A DNA stretch of 64,000 nucleotides from Crossaster papposus (GCA_037893245.1 JBAIAA010000603.1:248001-312000); one strand, 5' to 3'; counted from the stretch's first letter, positions 46,345-56,103 are shown. The notes: generated from the letters alone by a model not told the origin. Numbers and translations: made by a program.

Positions 46345-46600
46345 GGTGGGAGGGCAACGGTTTCGACCCGCCCACACCGAACTAGTGGCCCACACCTGCT
46401 GACCTTTCGCTCGGTCTGCGCTTGTTGGGGGGGTAAGAGGTAAAACCCGTTGGCATTCTCTTGTCCACTTCCTTTTTGACGAGAGTGCAGTGCTGAGACA
46501 GCATTTTACTTTAGCTGGAATGCTCGCACAGCATTTTACTTTAACTGGAAACCCGTTGGCCCTTTTATTATGCTCTCAGAGCATTTTACCTTTGACTTGT
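46345..46600. repeat. Right 256-bp inverted arm
   Basis: Reverse complement of 45052-45307, ending CTTTGACTTGT. It lies only 11 bp from the stop end of the basic-protein frame on the minus strand. Confidence 0.9.
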
Positions 46601-46610
46601 CCACTTCCTT

Positions 46611-48592
46611 TTATTTAGTAGCTTGTGTTTGAACAGTAAGAAGTTTTTCGCGCGCCGACAGAATGCAGTCACCGTCCGCCGCCATGGCAACAAGCTCACG
46701 CAAGCGCGCCTCGAGCGCGTCACGGTTGTCGGCGCGACTGTCGTAAGCGGCAAACTCGGCGTCGACAGCGGCCGACTGCAACTGCCGCAGACGCTCGCGC
46801 TGCTCTTTGCGCTTCGGTTGCGCCCGCTTTTGCGGTGGCGGCGCTGCGCTGCTTGGCTGCGCGGATGTGCTGGTGGCGGCGCGCTTGGGCAGATTTTTCA
46901 CTGCAACGCTCGCGCGCTTCTTTTTGGCTTTCGCCGTACGAGCGCCAGCGACGTGACCGAGCATCGTCATGTCGGCGCCGGGCGACTGTACGATTTGCAT
47001 GGCAGGCGTTGGGAGCGACGTCTGCTCGACCGTCACGGGCGGCGCCAGCAGCGCTTTTGCGCCCGTTTGCGCCCACCACTGCGCATCCTCTTTGAAGAGG
47101 AGCTCGATGATGGTGGCCGGCGACGGCGGCAGCAGCGCTTTGACGCCCGTGTGCGCCCACCACTGCGCATCCTCTTTGAAGAGGCGGGCGATACGCCGCT
47201 TGTGCATTTTCTCGTATGCCGCGTAGAGGCGCGCGCAAATGTACTCGGAGGGTAGACTTGACCCAAGTCGGACTTACCATGGAGTTAAGACTACCAATTT
47301 GCTTTCGTCAATCCGGCCGAATAGTTATGTGCTTTGTTGGCCTTAGAAAAAAGGCGCCGTCATCTGGTTGTCGTTCCGCTATCGGCATCAACGCGATGTC
47401 ATCATGTCAGTGCAGTAAATCCGACTTGACGGATCGGCCAATCAAACCCCCCGCGGTGATATGTAGTTATTCATAAATTATTTGCATACGCATCACATGG
47501 TTATGCGCGATGTATGCCAAATAAGTCCGCCAATCGGTACGGACTCGCTAGACCGCTAACGGACTATGGAGGAATGGTAGGCAGTACTGTCACTAGATGC
47601 TTTTTTCAAATTAAATAACTGCGTCCATACTTCGTTTATTTAGTTAGAGTATGGTATAGTGCAAACTTAACGGCCGGACAATGTACACGATAGCAAGACT
47701 ATTAAACCGTTTGTACATTTACACATAATGTACACTATGCACATGTGTATGTACATTGTACATCACAATGTCCACGTATGTCCGTCACACAACTGGGTCA
47801 AAGTTCATATTATTACAGATATATGCTAATTTATACAATTCTGCAATTTGATTGGCCGCTACCGTTTTCGGTAGATGAGCCCATAGGTTGTGTACAAACG
47901 TGTGGCAAATCCGTCAAGTCGCGATTTCTGAACCACACATGAGCATGGGTGGCGCATGAGGGCGCGCTACTGATAAGCGTGGACGTGACGCGAGGCGCAC
48001 AGTGTGGATGACCATGAGCAATGTTACCACATAATCCCGACTTGGATCAAGTCTACTCGGAGGGCAGCTGGCTGCACTTGCCGGCACACTTCTGTTTGTG
48101 CGGCAGTGAGGTGCCCTTGTACTGCGGCGGGCTGTTGTTGCAGAGTGTCAGCTCACTCTCTCGCTTGGTGATGGTGAGCGGCGCCGGCGCATGGAACTTG
48201 GGGCGTCGCTTTCGACGCGGAATGCGCGCCATGCGGTCGCGACGCGCGTCCAGCCATATGTGCATGAACTGCGTGTAGAGCAGCTGCACGTGCTGGGCCG
48301 GACGCGTGTCGTCGCGTGGCTGCGCGGAGTAACTGCGCCGACGCCGATTGATCTTATGCGCCCTATCGCACGAGTGCGCCCGCGCGCGATGCGCCGCCTG
48401 CGGCCCGGTGTTGTCGCCGCAGGGCGACTTGGGCATGTGCGCTTGTATCTCGTGCGCGTCGCTAGTGTACTGCGACTGGCTGCTGTCGACGAGTGGCAGC
48501 TCACTCTCCCGCGCCCCGTAGGGTTTGCGACGCAGTCGGCGACGCGGCGACGCCTTGGGCGGCCGTCGCTTGTCGGCCGCACTGCGCGCCAT
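46611..48592 (-). pseudogene. Very basic protein of unknown family, split by insertion
   Basis: The minus-strand frame starts at ATG 48592 (MARSAADKRRPPKASPRRRL) and runs to 48056, then resumes in the same frame at 47243 and ends at 46611 after an 803-bp element. Without the insertion it would be about 389 residues. It is rich in Arg, Lys, Ala, Pro and Ser, with YTQFMHIWLDARRDRMARIP near the middle, SEYICARLYAAYEKMHKRRI at the junction, a duplicated LFKEDAQWW-x-x-TG-x-KALL block and an Ala/Lys-rich tail. The composition suggests a nucleic-acid-binding or core-type protein. I recognise no family. Confidence 0.6.
47253..48055. mobile_element. 803-bp TIR element with 9-bp target duplication
   Basis: The ends are TAGACTTGACCCAAGTCGGA and (reverse complement of the right end) TAGACTTGATCCAAGTCGGG. 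CTCGGAGGG flanks both sides (47244-47252 and 48056-48064). Subterminal inverted words AATCCGACTTGACGGAT and AAATCCGTCAAGTCG repeat the terminal motif. A 9-bp duplication suggests a Mutator-like (MULE) non-autonomous element. It lies inside, and interrupts, the basic-protein frame. Confidence 0.85.
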
Positions 48593-49156
48593 TATTTGTT
48601 TTAGTTTTGTGTTTTGTTTTTGTTTTGAAGGTTTTTTTACGTTTTTTTTCTCTTACCTCTTACAAGCAATCGTCTATCGCTTGTTGTGCCCGGAAATCGA
48701 TGCGTAGATTCCGAGCGAAGGAAACCTGCAAAAAAACACAATGTAAGTTTGCCGATGTGCGAACAAACAGCAAACGGTTGTTGAGTATAGATGCAAGTTG
48801 ACACCTCGGTACACGTTGTTCCCACACAGAACAGAACCACCCGTTACAGTTAGTCGAGCCCATCTACTAACCTACCCGACTCTAAATAAACCAATCAGCC
48901 TACTTTGCCGTCAGACCTACGGTGTTGCGTCTTGCCACAGACCTACGGGCTACTAGTATGTATATACTATATAGTACTGTACACCATTACATTGTTCTCC
49001 GTATACCCATTAGCTCCTACCCTGTGAGGAGATAGCACTAGTCAATAGCAGCTGCTACTTCGTTGTTTCTGTCTTAATTGTCTAAATTGGTCACTTTTGA
49101 AGCCAAAATATGTTTTAGCTTCGTTATTTCGGGTGTTTTGTTACTTTTTTTAACCT
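48593..49156. other. Non-coding part of the composite insertion
   Basis: T-rich stretch directly upstream of the basic-protein ATG (minus sense), then ordinary sequence. No gene is seen. Confidence 0.4.
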
Positions 49157-49188
49157 CCCCCCCCCCCCCCCCCCCCCCTCCTGCGAGT
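49157..49188. repeat. 32-nt poly-C run
   Basis: Uninterrupted C on the plus strand inside the composite insertion. Confidence 0.9.
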
Positions 49189-49650
49189 CGGCGTCGTCGT
49201 TGTCATCGGCGAACGTCTGCGATTGTGATGATATTGTCTAGCGTCAAGTTGCCGTTGTGCTTCACTACAAAGGGCACACTGTGACTGCTGCAAAAAAGCG
49301 AAATAGTTTGACAATTTTCAGCAGGAAATGAAACAAAATTGCGGCAGAAGCAAGAAAGTTAGACAGAAACACAAAATTGACCGAAATTGCCGATAATTTG
49401 AAGCGATTCAGACAGCGAAAATTATTACCAGAGCTGAAATTTGTGGTTGTGTGCGCAAGCGTTTTGGCGGCATTTGCGCAGCGCACACTTGCAAACAACG
49501 CCGCACAATTGCGCAGTACATGCGCACTGACACTAGCAAATGCTAAAACGCCCGAAACTCACAAATATCACACATTCTTGCACCGAGTTTCACTTAGGAA
49601 TGCATTCATTCACAGATGCTTTTAGTGCCGTTTTCGTCGAACTGAGGAAA
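49189..49650. other. Non-coding part of the composite insertion
   Basis: No coding or repeat signal beyond short open frames. Confidence 0.4.
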
Positions 49651-50344
49651 TTCACATGTCAGATGGTCAGATTCGTATGACAACCCCCTCTGAGAAGTCG
49701 AAAATCAAAATTCTGTCCCAATAGAACTCATGCCCTTGATCTCCTGATCATTTTCGTTATTGGGTTCTTTTAGATTCCGTGGAGCGATCGCGAGTTATTC
49801 CAGTCGGACTGAAGAAGAAAGAAAGAAGAATAAAATTAACGCAAAATCGGTTTACTGGCAAAGTAAGGGTGCCGCGGCGCTGCCACTCCCAGCCGGGCGA
49901 ACCCGTTGGGTGTGACGCTCCCGCGTCACCCTCACATGTCAGATGGTCAGATTCGTATGACAACCCCCTCTGTCGTCGAACTGAGGAAATTCATTCACAT
50001 GTCAGATGGTCAGATTCGTATGACAACCCCCTCTGTCGTCGAACTGAGGAAATTCATTCACATTGTTGTCATTGTCAGATGGTCAGATTCGTATGACAAC
50101 CCCCTCTGAGAAGTCGAAAATCAAAATTCTGTCCCAATAGAACTCATGCCCTTGATCTCCTGATCATTTTCGTTATTGGGTTCTTTTCGATTCCGTGGAG
50201 CGATCGCGAGTTATTCCAGTCGGACTGAAGAAGAAAGAAGAATAAAATTAACGCAAAATCGGTGCACTGGCAAAGTAAGGGTGCCGCGGCGCTGCCACTC
50301 CCAGCCGGGCGAACCCGTTGGGTGTGACGCTCCCGCGTCACCCT
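49651..50344. repeat. ~270-bp direct repeats separated by ~60-bp units
   Basis: Copy A (49651-49932) and copy B (about 50076-50344) both run from GATGGTCAGATTCGTATGAC through GGAGCGATCGCGAGTTATTC to GACGCTCCCGCGTCACCCT. Copy B lacks one AAGA repeat. Between them are two to three units of about 60 bp ending GTCGTCGAACTGAGGAAATT. This terminal repeat block forms the right end of the composite insertion. Confidence 0.85.
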
Positions 50345-50349
50345 AGATG

Positions 50350-50407
50350 AAGTATACAGAGAGATTATGAAGACGTTTCCAACTGATCACTTATAGTGTA
50401 TGATCAT
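50350..50407 (+). pseudogene. Relic copy of locus C exon 4, right part
   Basis: AAGTATACAGAGAGATTATG, then AAGACGTTTCCAACTGATCA, aligns with the end of exon 4 (KYTEIMKTLPTDHLAYDQ) with a 2-bp insertion and stops. It completes the relic begun at 45006. Confidence 0.65.
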
Positions 50408-50470
50408 GTAGTCCGGATTACCATTTCGGTGCTCTACCAACTGAGTTATATAGCCTTGTGTCGGTGGCTC
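50408..50470 (-). mobile_element. tRNA-derived SINE head
   Basis: The minus strand reads GGCTATATAACTCAGTTGGT then AGAGCACCGAAATGG, a tRNA-like box A. It resembles the head of the SINE at 52025 (ATAGCTCAGTTGGTAGGGCACCG). Confidence 0.6.
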
Positions 50471-50510
50471 CCTATATTTATCAACACTAGTCAAAAGTAC
50501 CCGTGGGTGT

Positions 50511-50892
50511 AATATATGACCGGAAGAAGGGAAGTTGGGGATGGGGTGACGTACCCGTACCCGTAAGTTTGGGCGAGATCGGACCAAGGACTTGGGAGGA
50601 GTAGCGAAAAACGAACATTTGACCTTTGACCCCAGTGACCTTGACATATGACCGGAAGAAGGGAAGTTGGGGATGGGGTGACGTACCCGTACCCGTAAGT
50701 TTGGGCGAGATCGGACCAAGGACTTGGGAGGAGTAGCGAAAAACGAACATTTGACCTTTGACCCCACTGACCTTGACCTTTCCAAAAATGAACCCCTCAA
50801 GGGCAATTCTGGGGTGAACTTACATCCACCCACCAAGTTTGGGCGAGATCGGACCAAGGACTTGGGAGGAGTAGCGAAACAAACAGACAGAC
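50511..50892 (+). repeat. Three tandem units of ~132-138 bp
   Basis: Each unit contains AAGTTTGGGCGAGATCGGAC, CAAGGACTTGGGAGGAGTAG and, except the last, CGAAAAACGAACATTTGACC. The last unit ends in AAACAGACAGACAAACG. This is a known style of interspersed repeat in marine invertebrates, locally amplified here. Confidence 0.85.
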
Positions 50893-50911
50893 AAACGTTG
50901 CTCGAATTATA

Positions 50912-50939
50912 GTATGATGATGATGATGATGATGATGAA
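50912..50939. repeat. ATG trinucleotide microsatellite
   Basis: About nine ATG repeats on the plus strand. Confidence 0.9.
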
Positions 50940-50984
50940 GTATGATATGATATTTGTTCATCAGGGGATGCTGGTCAACAGCCA

Positions 50985-51045
50985 TCAACCCGTAAATGCC
51001 ACAGGTTCAAGTCGAGCTCCAGTCAATTTATGTGTTCAATTCTAT
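50985..51045 (+). mobile_element. SINE fragment
   Basis: AGGTTCAAGTCGAGCTCCAG and TCAATTTATGTGTTCAA match the box-B half of the SINE at 52025 (GGTTCAAGCTCCGCTCCAGTC). Confidence 0.55.
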
Positions 51046-51115
51046 ATAAAATTTCTTAGTCAATTTTTCTTAGTGGCTTATTTGAAATGTATAAACAAAA
51101 AGCCTAATGGTGCTG

Positions 51116-51851
51116 TCCCATGGCGCCGACTAAGCCCAACGGGCCCTTACCGTTTGATTTAAATGACAAGCGGTGTAAATCTCTCCGGCCGCAAATGTTA
51201 AAATTGTCAAATGTTAAATTTGTCCACCGTGTCCTCAACGTTTCCATTCCGTCTCCATACCGGGTTCTTACCACCTACAACGTCCTCGTACCAGCTAGTG
51301 TCACAGTGTCACTGTGTCTGGAACGGTTTCTGACAGGTTTGATGTAAACCACACGGCAACAGGCCGGTATGGAGACTTTATGAGGACGGTAGAACGGTAA
51401 GAGGACGTTAGTAGGTCAGTAAGAGAGCGGTTGAACGTTAATAGACCGGTGAGGGGTCAGTATGTAGCTGGTATGAGGCGGTGGGTCAACGTTGAGCAAA
51501 CGGCGAGAGCCCGGTACGAGGCCGGTATGAACACGGTGACAACCCGTTGGACAAAATATGACACGTCGTCACCGTTATCACCGTTTCCAAAAACGGGTCC
51601 ATAACGGCCTCGTACCGGCCCACCGTCCTCTTACCGTCCTTATACCGGGTTCTCGCCGTGTGGTACAGCGGTGGCACACGGCGAAAGTTTTGGGCATGCC
51701 CAAAACTTTTGCCGTGTCTTGCCGGCCACTAACGGGCCCCCACCGTGTTCACCGATCGCACAACGCCCCGCCGTGTGCCCTTACCGTGTTCCACCGTCCG
51801 CACGAAATGTACCACACGGTGGCACACGGTAGGCTTAGCCGGCGCCATGGG
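51116..51851. mobile_element. TIR element built of ACCGT/ACGGT words
   Basis: The ends are TCCCATGGCGCCGACTAAGC and (right, reverse complement) TCCCATGGCGCCGGCTAAGC. The interior is dense in ACCGT, CCGTCC and their complements, in opposite sense in the two halves, so the whole unit can fold. A 40-bp near-perfect palindrome centred on GGGCATGCCC lies near 51695. The breakpoint of the 6.7-kb tandem duplication (51582) is inside it. Confidence 0.75.
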
Positions 51852-52024
51852 ACAACTACTTTACCATCTTCGAGTGATACACATTTGCTTTTTCCCATTT
51901 TTTTTATATTGTTTCAAAATTGTTGCTAGTATCGTGCCTTTGGCGTGGAAATTAGGATTTGATGGCTTCAGACTAGCACCCCTGAACAAAAATATTGACA
52001 TATTTGGGAAACCAACAACATAGC

Positions 52025-52130
52025 GCCGGATAGCTCAGTTGGTAGGGCACCGTAATGGCAATCGGGATGTTACTGGTTCAAGCTCCGCTCCAGTCAATTT
52101 CTTTGTTCAAATGTCTTTGATCCAAAAACT
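52025..52130 (+). mobile_element. tRNA-derived SINE
   Basis: GCCGGATAGCTCAGTTGGTA (box A) and ACTGGTTCAAGCTCCGCTCC (box B), with a tRNA-like head and a short body. The arms do not pair well enough for a functional tRNA. Confidence 0.7.
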
Positions 52131-52322
52131 GTGAGTCTGTAACCTTCTTGACCATTACCAGATAATAGATGTATACAATTTGGAAGAAAACAAAATGTGC
52201 AGGTTTATAAACTGAGTTGGTAAAACTTTAAATGCACAGCTCTAAACCTTTTTAAAAATGAAAAGAAGTATGTGTGCTTAGATTTACAGCATTCTCTTGT
52301 AATTTCCTTCGTGCAAATGTAG

Positions 52323-52490
52323 GATGAGTTTATGGAGCATTCCGCCAGCTACCACGCCTTAGCCAACCACACCATCTTAGCCTCCTCAATGCTACAGAAA
52401 CGTGGTCCAGATAGCCTGAGTGCTGAACCCGCTCCTAACTAAGACAGAGAACCCACCCTGGGGAGATGACAGAGAAGAATGGTCTAAGAG
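52323..52490 (+). pseudogene. Locus C, exon 5 (copy 1)
   Basis: Opens in phase after exon 4: DEFMEHSASYHALANHTILA, then SSMLQKRGPDSLSAEP, then a stop. The later part reads better one base over (LLTKTENPPWGDDREEWSKR) up to the GTATGG donor. A one-base loss near GAACCCGCTCC would reconcile them. It is helical and probably coiled; no family is recognised. Confidence 0.6.
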
Positions 52491-52725
52491 GTATGGCTGT
52501 GTCCTGAATCACCTGTCTATTAACGTCCGTCGATGTCATTTTTTTATAATAATCGATATATCGGAAATTCAATATCGAGTATACCTCGATATATCAATTA
52601 TTTCCCGTGTACATGGTCCGCGCATGGTCCGAACAATATCAAATTGCGCCAGCCCGCGTGTTTATGGTTTATTGAGGGCGCCCTTAAAGGTAGTAAATAT
52701 CATTTAACTGACCTGTCCGAAGTTT

Positions 52726-53584
52726 GGGGTCCGCTCGTAAGTCCGACGCCTCATAGGTCCAACGCCTCATTACTCCGACAAAATACCAAATAAGGCCATA
52801 AAGTCCGACGCCCCATAGGTCCGACGCCCCATAGGTCCGACGCCCCATAGGTCCGACACCCCATAGGTCCGACACCCCATAGGTCCGACGCCTCGTAGGT
52901 CCGACGCCTCATAGGTCCGATGCCTCATAGGTCCGACAATTAATTTTACTTTTAATTCTGTCCATAACTCCGACGCCTCATAAGTCCGACGCCTTATAAG
53001 TCCGACACATCATAAGTCCGACACATCATAAGTCCGACGCCTCGTAATTCCGACAGTCTTGAATACAAGCATTGCGATCGAAAAATATGAAGCTGTAAGC
53101 TACAAGTTCCAAATACTTGATCTCCAGCAATATTTCTACAATCTATCTCACATAATAGGCCGCGAAGACCGCTTTATACACTGAATCATTGGTGAAATCA
53201 CAAAATAATAATTAACGAGCTCGCGTGCAGGAGTTTACAGGGTTATGGTTGTCTGCACCCATAGACATCTAAATAATTATTTAGATGTATATTATTTAGA
53301 TGTCTATGTCTGCACCCCTAATTCGTGCTTTGCACAGTGCGCCCTCTCACGTTTTTGCCTTGTCGGACAAATGAACCTTCTCTTATAATAGTCTATAGCT
53401 CCGACGCCAGTACGACGCCTTATTTGTCCGACGTCGGACTTATGAGGCGTCGGACTGTTGCGGCATCGGACCCATGAGCCCGAGTGTATGAGGCCAGTGC
53501 CTCAAAAGTCCGACGACTCATAATTCCGAAATTCGGACTTATGAGGCGTTGGACTTATGAGGCGTCAGACTTACGATACGGCCC
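52726..53584. mobile_element. TIR element with terminal tandem arrays (level 3 of nest)
   Basis: Flanked by CCGAAGTTT (52717-52725 and 53585-53593). The left end is GGGGTCCGCTCGTAAGTCCG and the right (reverse complement) GGGCCGTATCGTAAGTCTGA. Next to each end lies an array of GGTCCGACGCCTCATA-like 16-17-bp units in inverted orientation. The uninterrupted host sequence is known from the MITE at 30599, which confirms the insertion. Confidence 0.85.
53261..53307. mobile_element. 47-bp palindromic micro-insertion (level 4 of nest)
   Basis: It begins ATAGACATCTAAATAAT and ends with its exact reverse complement (17 bp each), flanked by GTCTGCACCC on both sides (53251-53260, 53308-53317). Confidence 0.75.
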
Positions 53585-54466
53585 CCGAAGTTTTACAATC
53601 ATGGATGCCGAGAAAATTGAGAAAAACAGCATTTGTTTTTAACCGGCATTGGGTAGTTATTCTTATGTTATCTTTGTTTTTTCGCGATCGCCGTTTTCGG
53701 AATAATTACAGGATATCTAGCGCCATCATTTTGCTGGATGCCTAGAATCATTATTTACTTTCAATTGAGTAAGATTTTTCCTAATAATTCGGTAATAAAT
53801 ATTTTCGATATCTGCAAATGGTGTATACTACACTGTACCTTTAATTATAAGGGCGCCCTCAATAAGCCCAGATAACGGACAGCGCGCCCCGGAACAAATG
53901 AACGAACAGCTCAGTCTTGGAATCCAGACTGGCTTGCTAGGCCAATAGCAGGGTGCAGAGAACGCTCCTCGCAATTCCCAACTCGTGATTGGCCACCCCA
54001 AAATGTTATCAGAACAAGGGAGGGTTACGTCCCAAACAACCGATAGGCGCATGGCTGGGGCGGCATGGCTGGTTTCTTTTGAGATTTTACTGCGCAAGTG
54101 ATTGTGAACTATAGCGGCGGGGCGGGTAAAACACAAAGAACAACTTAACAACCGCAGTTAACGTCGAACGTATTTTATTTAATAGGCCTACTCAAATGGT
54201 CTAAGCTACAAATAAAGACGGCAGCTTTTCTAATATACTAAAGCCCTGAGATTTTCTGGATAATCTGACACTCTTTCGGTGTTTTCGATATCATTTAGGA
54301 ACATCAAAATTTAGATACATCAAAATTTAGATACATCAAAATTGTCGATATATCGAAATGTCGATATTTCGATATTATTAAAAAAGTGACATCGGCGATA
54401 TCGTCAAAATAGTATCGAGTATTTGAGTAATATCGATATATCGATGGACGTTAGGTTACTGTCTAT

Positions 54467-55125
54467 GGCTAGCGGTAGCGCATGATGTGTATATAGAAAG
54501 TAGACTCTGCCGTAACCAATATGCAACCTATGTAAAAACGACAATTGTCCAATACTACTTCGAATTTTATCAAATGTAGTTAGTCAACATTTTGTTTGCA
54601 ATTAGTTAGGCCTACACATCCGTGAATGGGTGCAACGTACCCAACTAGTCTAGTTCCTTAACCTGATAATTCCCGGATGTCTGTAAATTTCTCTGTTCTT
54701 TTTTGGGTGGGAAACCAGACTACAAAAACAATTTTGTTTTTCTTTTTGTTCCAGCATTTATGAACACAAACTTTTAATGCGAGTGTAACAATATTTGCTA
54801 TTCCCATTTCCCCCCTTTTTTTTATTACAACAGAAGCAAATAGTGTATACTACCTTTAAAATCGAAAATCTTGTGGCTAAAGCCAGTTCATACTTTATGC
54901 GGAAGCGATACGAATTTGACGTCACAGAGCATTCGCTGCAAACATTTGTCGGAGTTGAAATGTGTTCAACTTTTGCGAATTCGCGCCCCGAAAATTCCCT
55001 GTGATATAACAAAAATCGCATTTGTGTTTGCTTTTGCGCCGAGTGTAAACCAAGTCGCTCCGAATGAGCTACTTGAATGCACCCTTATTTACAATCATTG
55101 TATTTTTGTTGCCTTTTATATCCAG
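54467..55125. other. Locus C intron with a lone TTAA-MITE end
   Basis: AATAGTGTATACTACCTTTAA at about 54839 is a right end of the same TTAA family, with no clear left partner. The remainder is non-coding. Confidence 0.5.
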
Positions 55126-55443
55126 TCCCATCTTCAATGCCACATTTGCCAGGAAACCCACCCCCAACAAGGCTACACACTTGCAACAAGCACCTTCTTG
55201 GAAACCTTGACGCCCAACCTCAACCTCGGGGGTGGCACCCCGGGGCAAGACCAAGCTGGGCCTAGTGGCGGGTTACTAGCTGGCACTGGTCCAGACGGGT
55301 TGGATCTGGATAGAACCGGTATGGGTAAACCGGTCTCTCAAGGTTTGATGGACGATCGGAATACCAGGTCCTATGCTTCATGGCTTGCCTGGTGGAAGAA
55401 TACTGTCAACTGCGATGATTACACCAAATATTTATCCACACAA
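55126..55443 (+). CDS. Locus C, exon 6 (copy 1)
   Basis: Between TATCCAG and GTAAAAT. The best frame ends ...TRSYASWLAWWKNTVNCDDY, then TKYLSTQ, phase 0, matching the next exon (ETDFLGAVF). The first half is Gly/Pro/Thr-rich (LGGGTPGQDQAGPSGGLLAG) and may be disordered; its frame relative to exon 5 is uncertain. The Trp-rich SWLAWWK segment is the most conserved-looking part. No family is named. Confidence 0.6.
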
Positions 55444-56103
55444 GTAAAATATACCTTTTCTTTCCTTGTTCTGACAAGAAATGTAACTATTGATCTTTAA
55501 ACATAAGTGGGAAAAAATAATTGTAAATGCATATTTCGTCTCTGAGATATGGTACATATGGTTAAAGATTGCATGTGCCAAACCTGCTTATAGGAGCTTG
55601 ATTTAAAAAACTAACAAACAATACACTTCAACTAAGGAGTTTTATACTTCAATTTCTTTTTCAAGTTTTTCTTTAATATCATCCAAGTTTAAGTATATTA
55701 TGACAATTTTCTTTCCTTTCCATGTTCTATAGAAATATTTCCTATAATTAAAATAATGATGTGCATTAATTGATCAACTTCAGATACGCACTCAAACTCT
55801 GTCAAAAGTGGGTTTCCTTCTTCCTTTTACGACCCTGTACTATTCATGGCTAATTATCTGACAACAGCAGTACTCCATGGTGGACAATCAATCAGATTTT
55901 CCCAGCAGTGCTAAGCTTCCTGGCCCAAGTCCATCATAATCCATTAAAATGTATTCACATCGGGCCTGCAGGACTACCGGTAAGTCCCCCAAAAAATCTG
56001 CCAAAATAGGGGAAGGATTTTGATGGATTTGGCAAGGTTAGGGTTAACAAATGGATCCGCAAGCTTTTTCATGACCTCATTAACATTCTGGTGAATATTA
56101 CAG
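55444..56103. other. Locus C intron
   Basis: AT-rich. A possible exon at 55796-55978 was considered, but direct joining of exons 6 and 7 is in frame without it. Confidence 0.45.

Larger units (their letters stand above)
45056..50349. mobile_element. 5.3-kb composite G+C-rich insertion
   Basis: The boundaries are inferred because the exon 4 relic is split here: ...GATTAACAA before and AAGTATACAG... after. Within it are 256-bp inverted arms, a minus-strand basic-protein frame, a nested 803-bp TIR element, a poly-C run and two ~270-bp direct repeats. No transposase, polymerase or integrase motif was recognised, so the class is unknown. The coding part is much richer in G+C than the flanking introns, suggesting foreign origin. 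Confidence 0.6.
52688..53840. mobile_element. TTAA-flanked MITE (level 2 of nest)
   Basis: Starts AGGTAGTAAATATCATTTAA and ends TGGTGTATACTACACTGTACCT between TTAA repeats (52684-52687, 53841-53844). Its right part and its ATCATGGATGCCGAG...GGATATCTAGCGC interior match the MITE at 30599 in reverse orientation. It sits in the palindromic centre TTATTGAGGGCGCCC of level 1. Confidence 0.85.
52521..54458. mobile_element. Outer hAT-like TIR element (level 1 of nest)
   Basis: The ends are TAACGTCCGTCGATG and (right, reverse complement) TAACCTAACGTCCATCGATA, flanked by CTGTCTAT on both sides (52513-52520, 54459-54466). The subterminal sequence is full of TCGATAT/ATATCGA words. The 8-bp duplication suggests a hAT-type non-autonomous element. 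Without its inserts it is about 780 bp. Confidence 0.7.

Noticed and set aside
46623-48604. Plus-strand open frames over the G+C-rich region (46623-47255, 48191-48604)
   Set aside because: These are antisense shadows of the minus-strand basic-protein frame; G+C richness lengthens all frames here.
45052-48604. Maverick/Polinton-type element
   Set aside because: The long inverted arms fit, but no DNA polymerase B, integrase, ATPase or capsid motif was seen and the arms enclose non-coding DNA.
52025-52100. Functional tRNA gene
   Set aside because: Boxes A and B are present but stems do not pair as a cloverleaf, and relatives occur at 50408, 50985 and 58747; it is a SINE head.
53846-54151. 107-residue minus-strand open frame (and its copy at 60550-60873)
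   Set aside because: It lies inside a non-autonomous inverted-repeat element and shows no domain or splice context.
55796-55978. Extra locus C exon
   Set aside because: It has acceptor- and donor-like borders, but exon 6 joins exon 7 in frame without it (STQ then ETDFLG), and its frames are broken.
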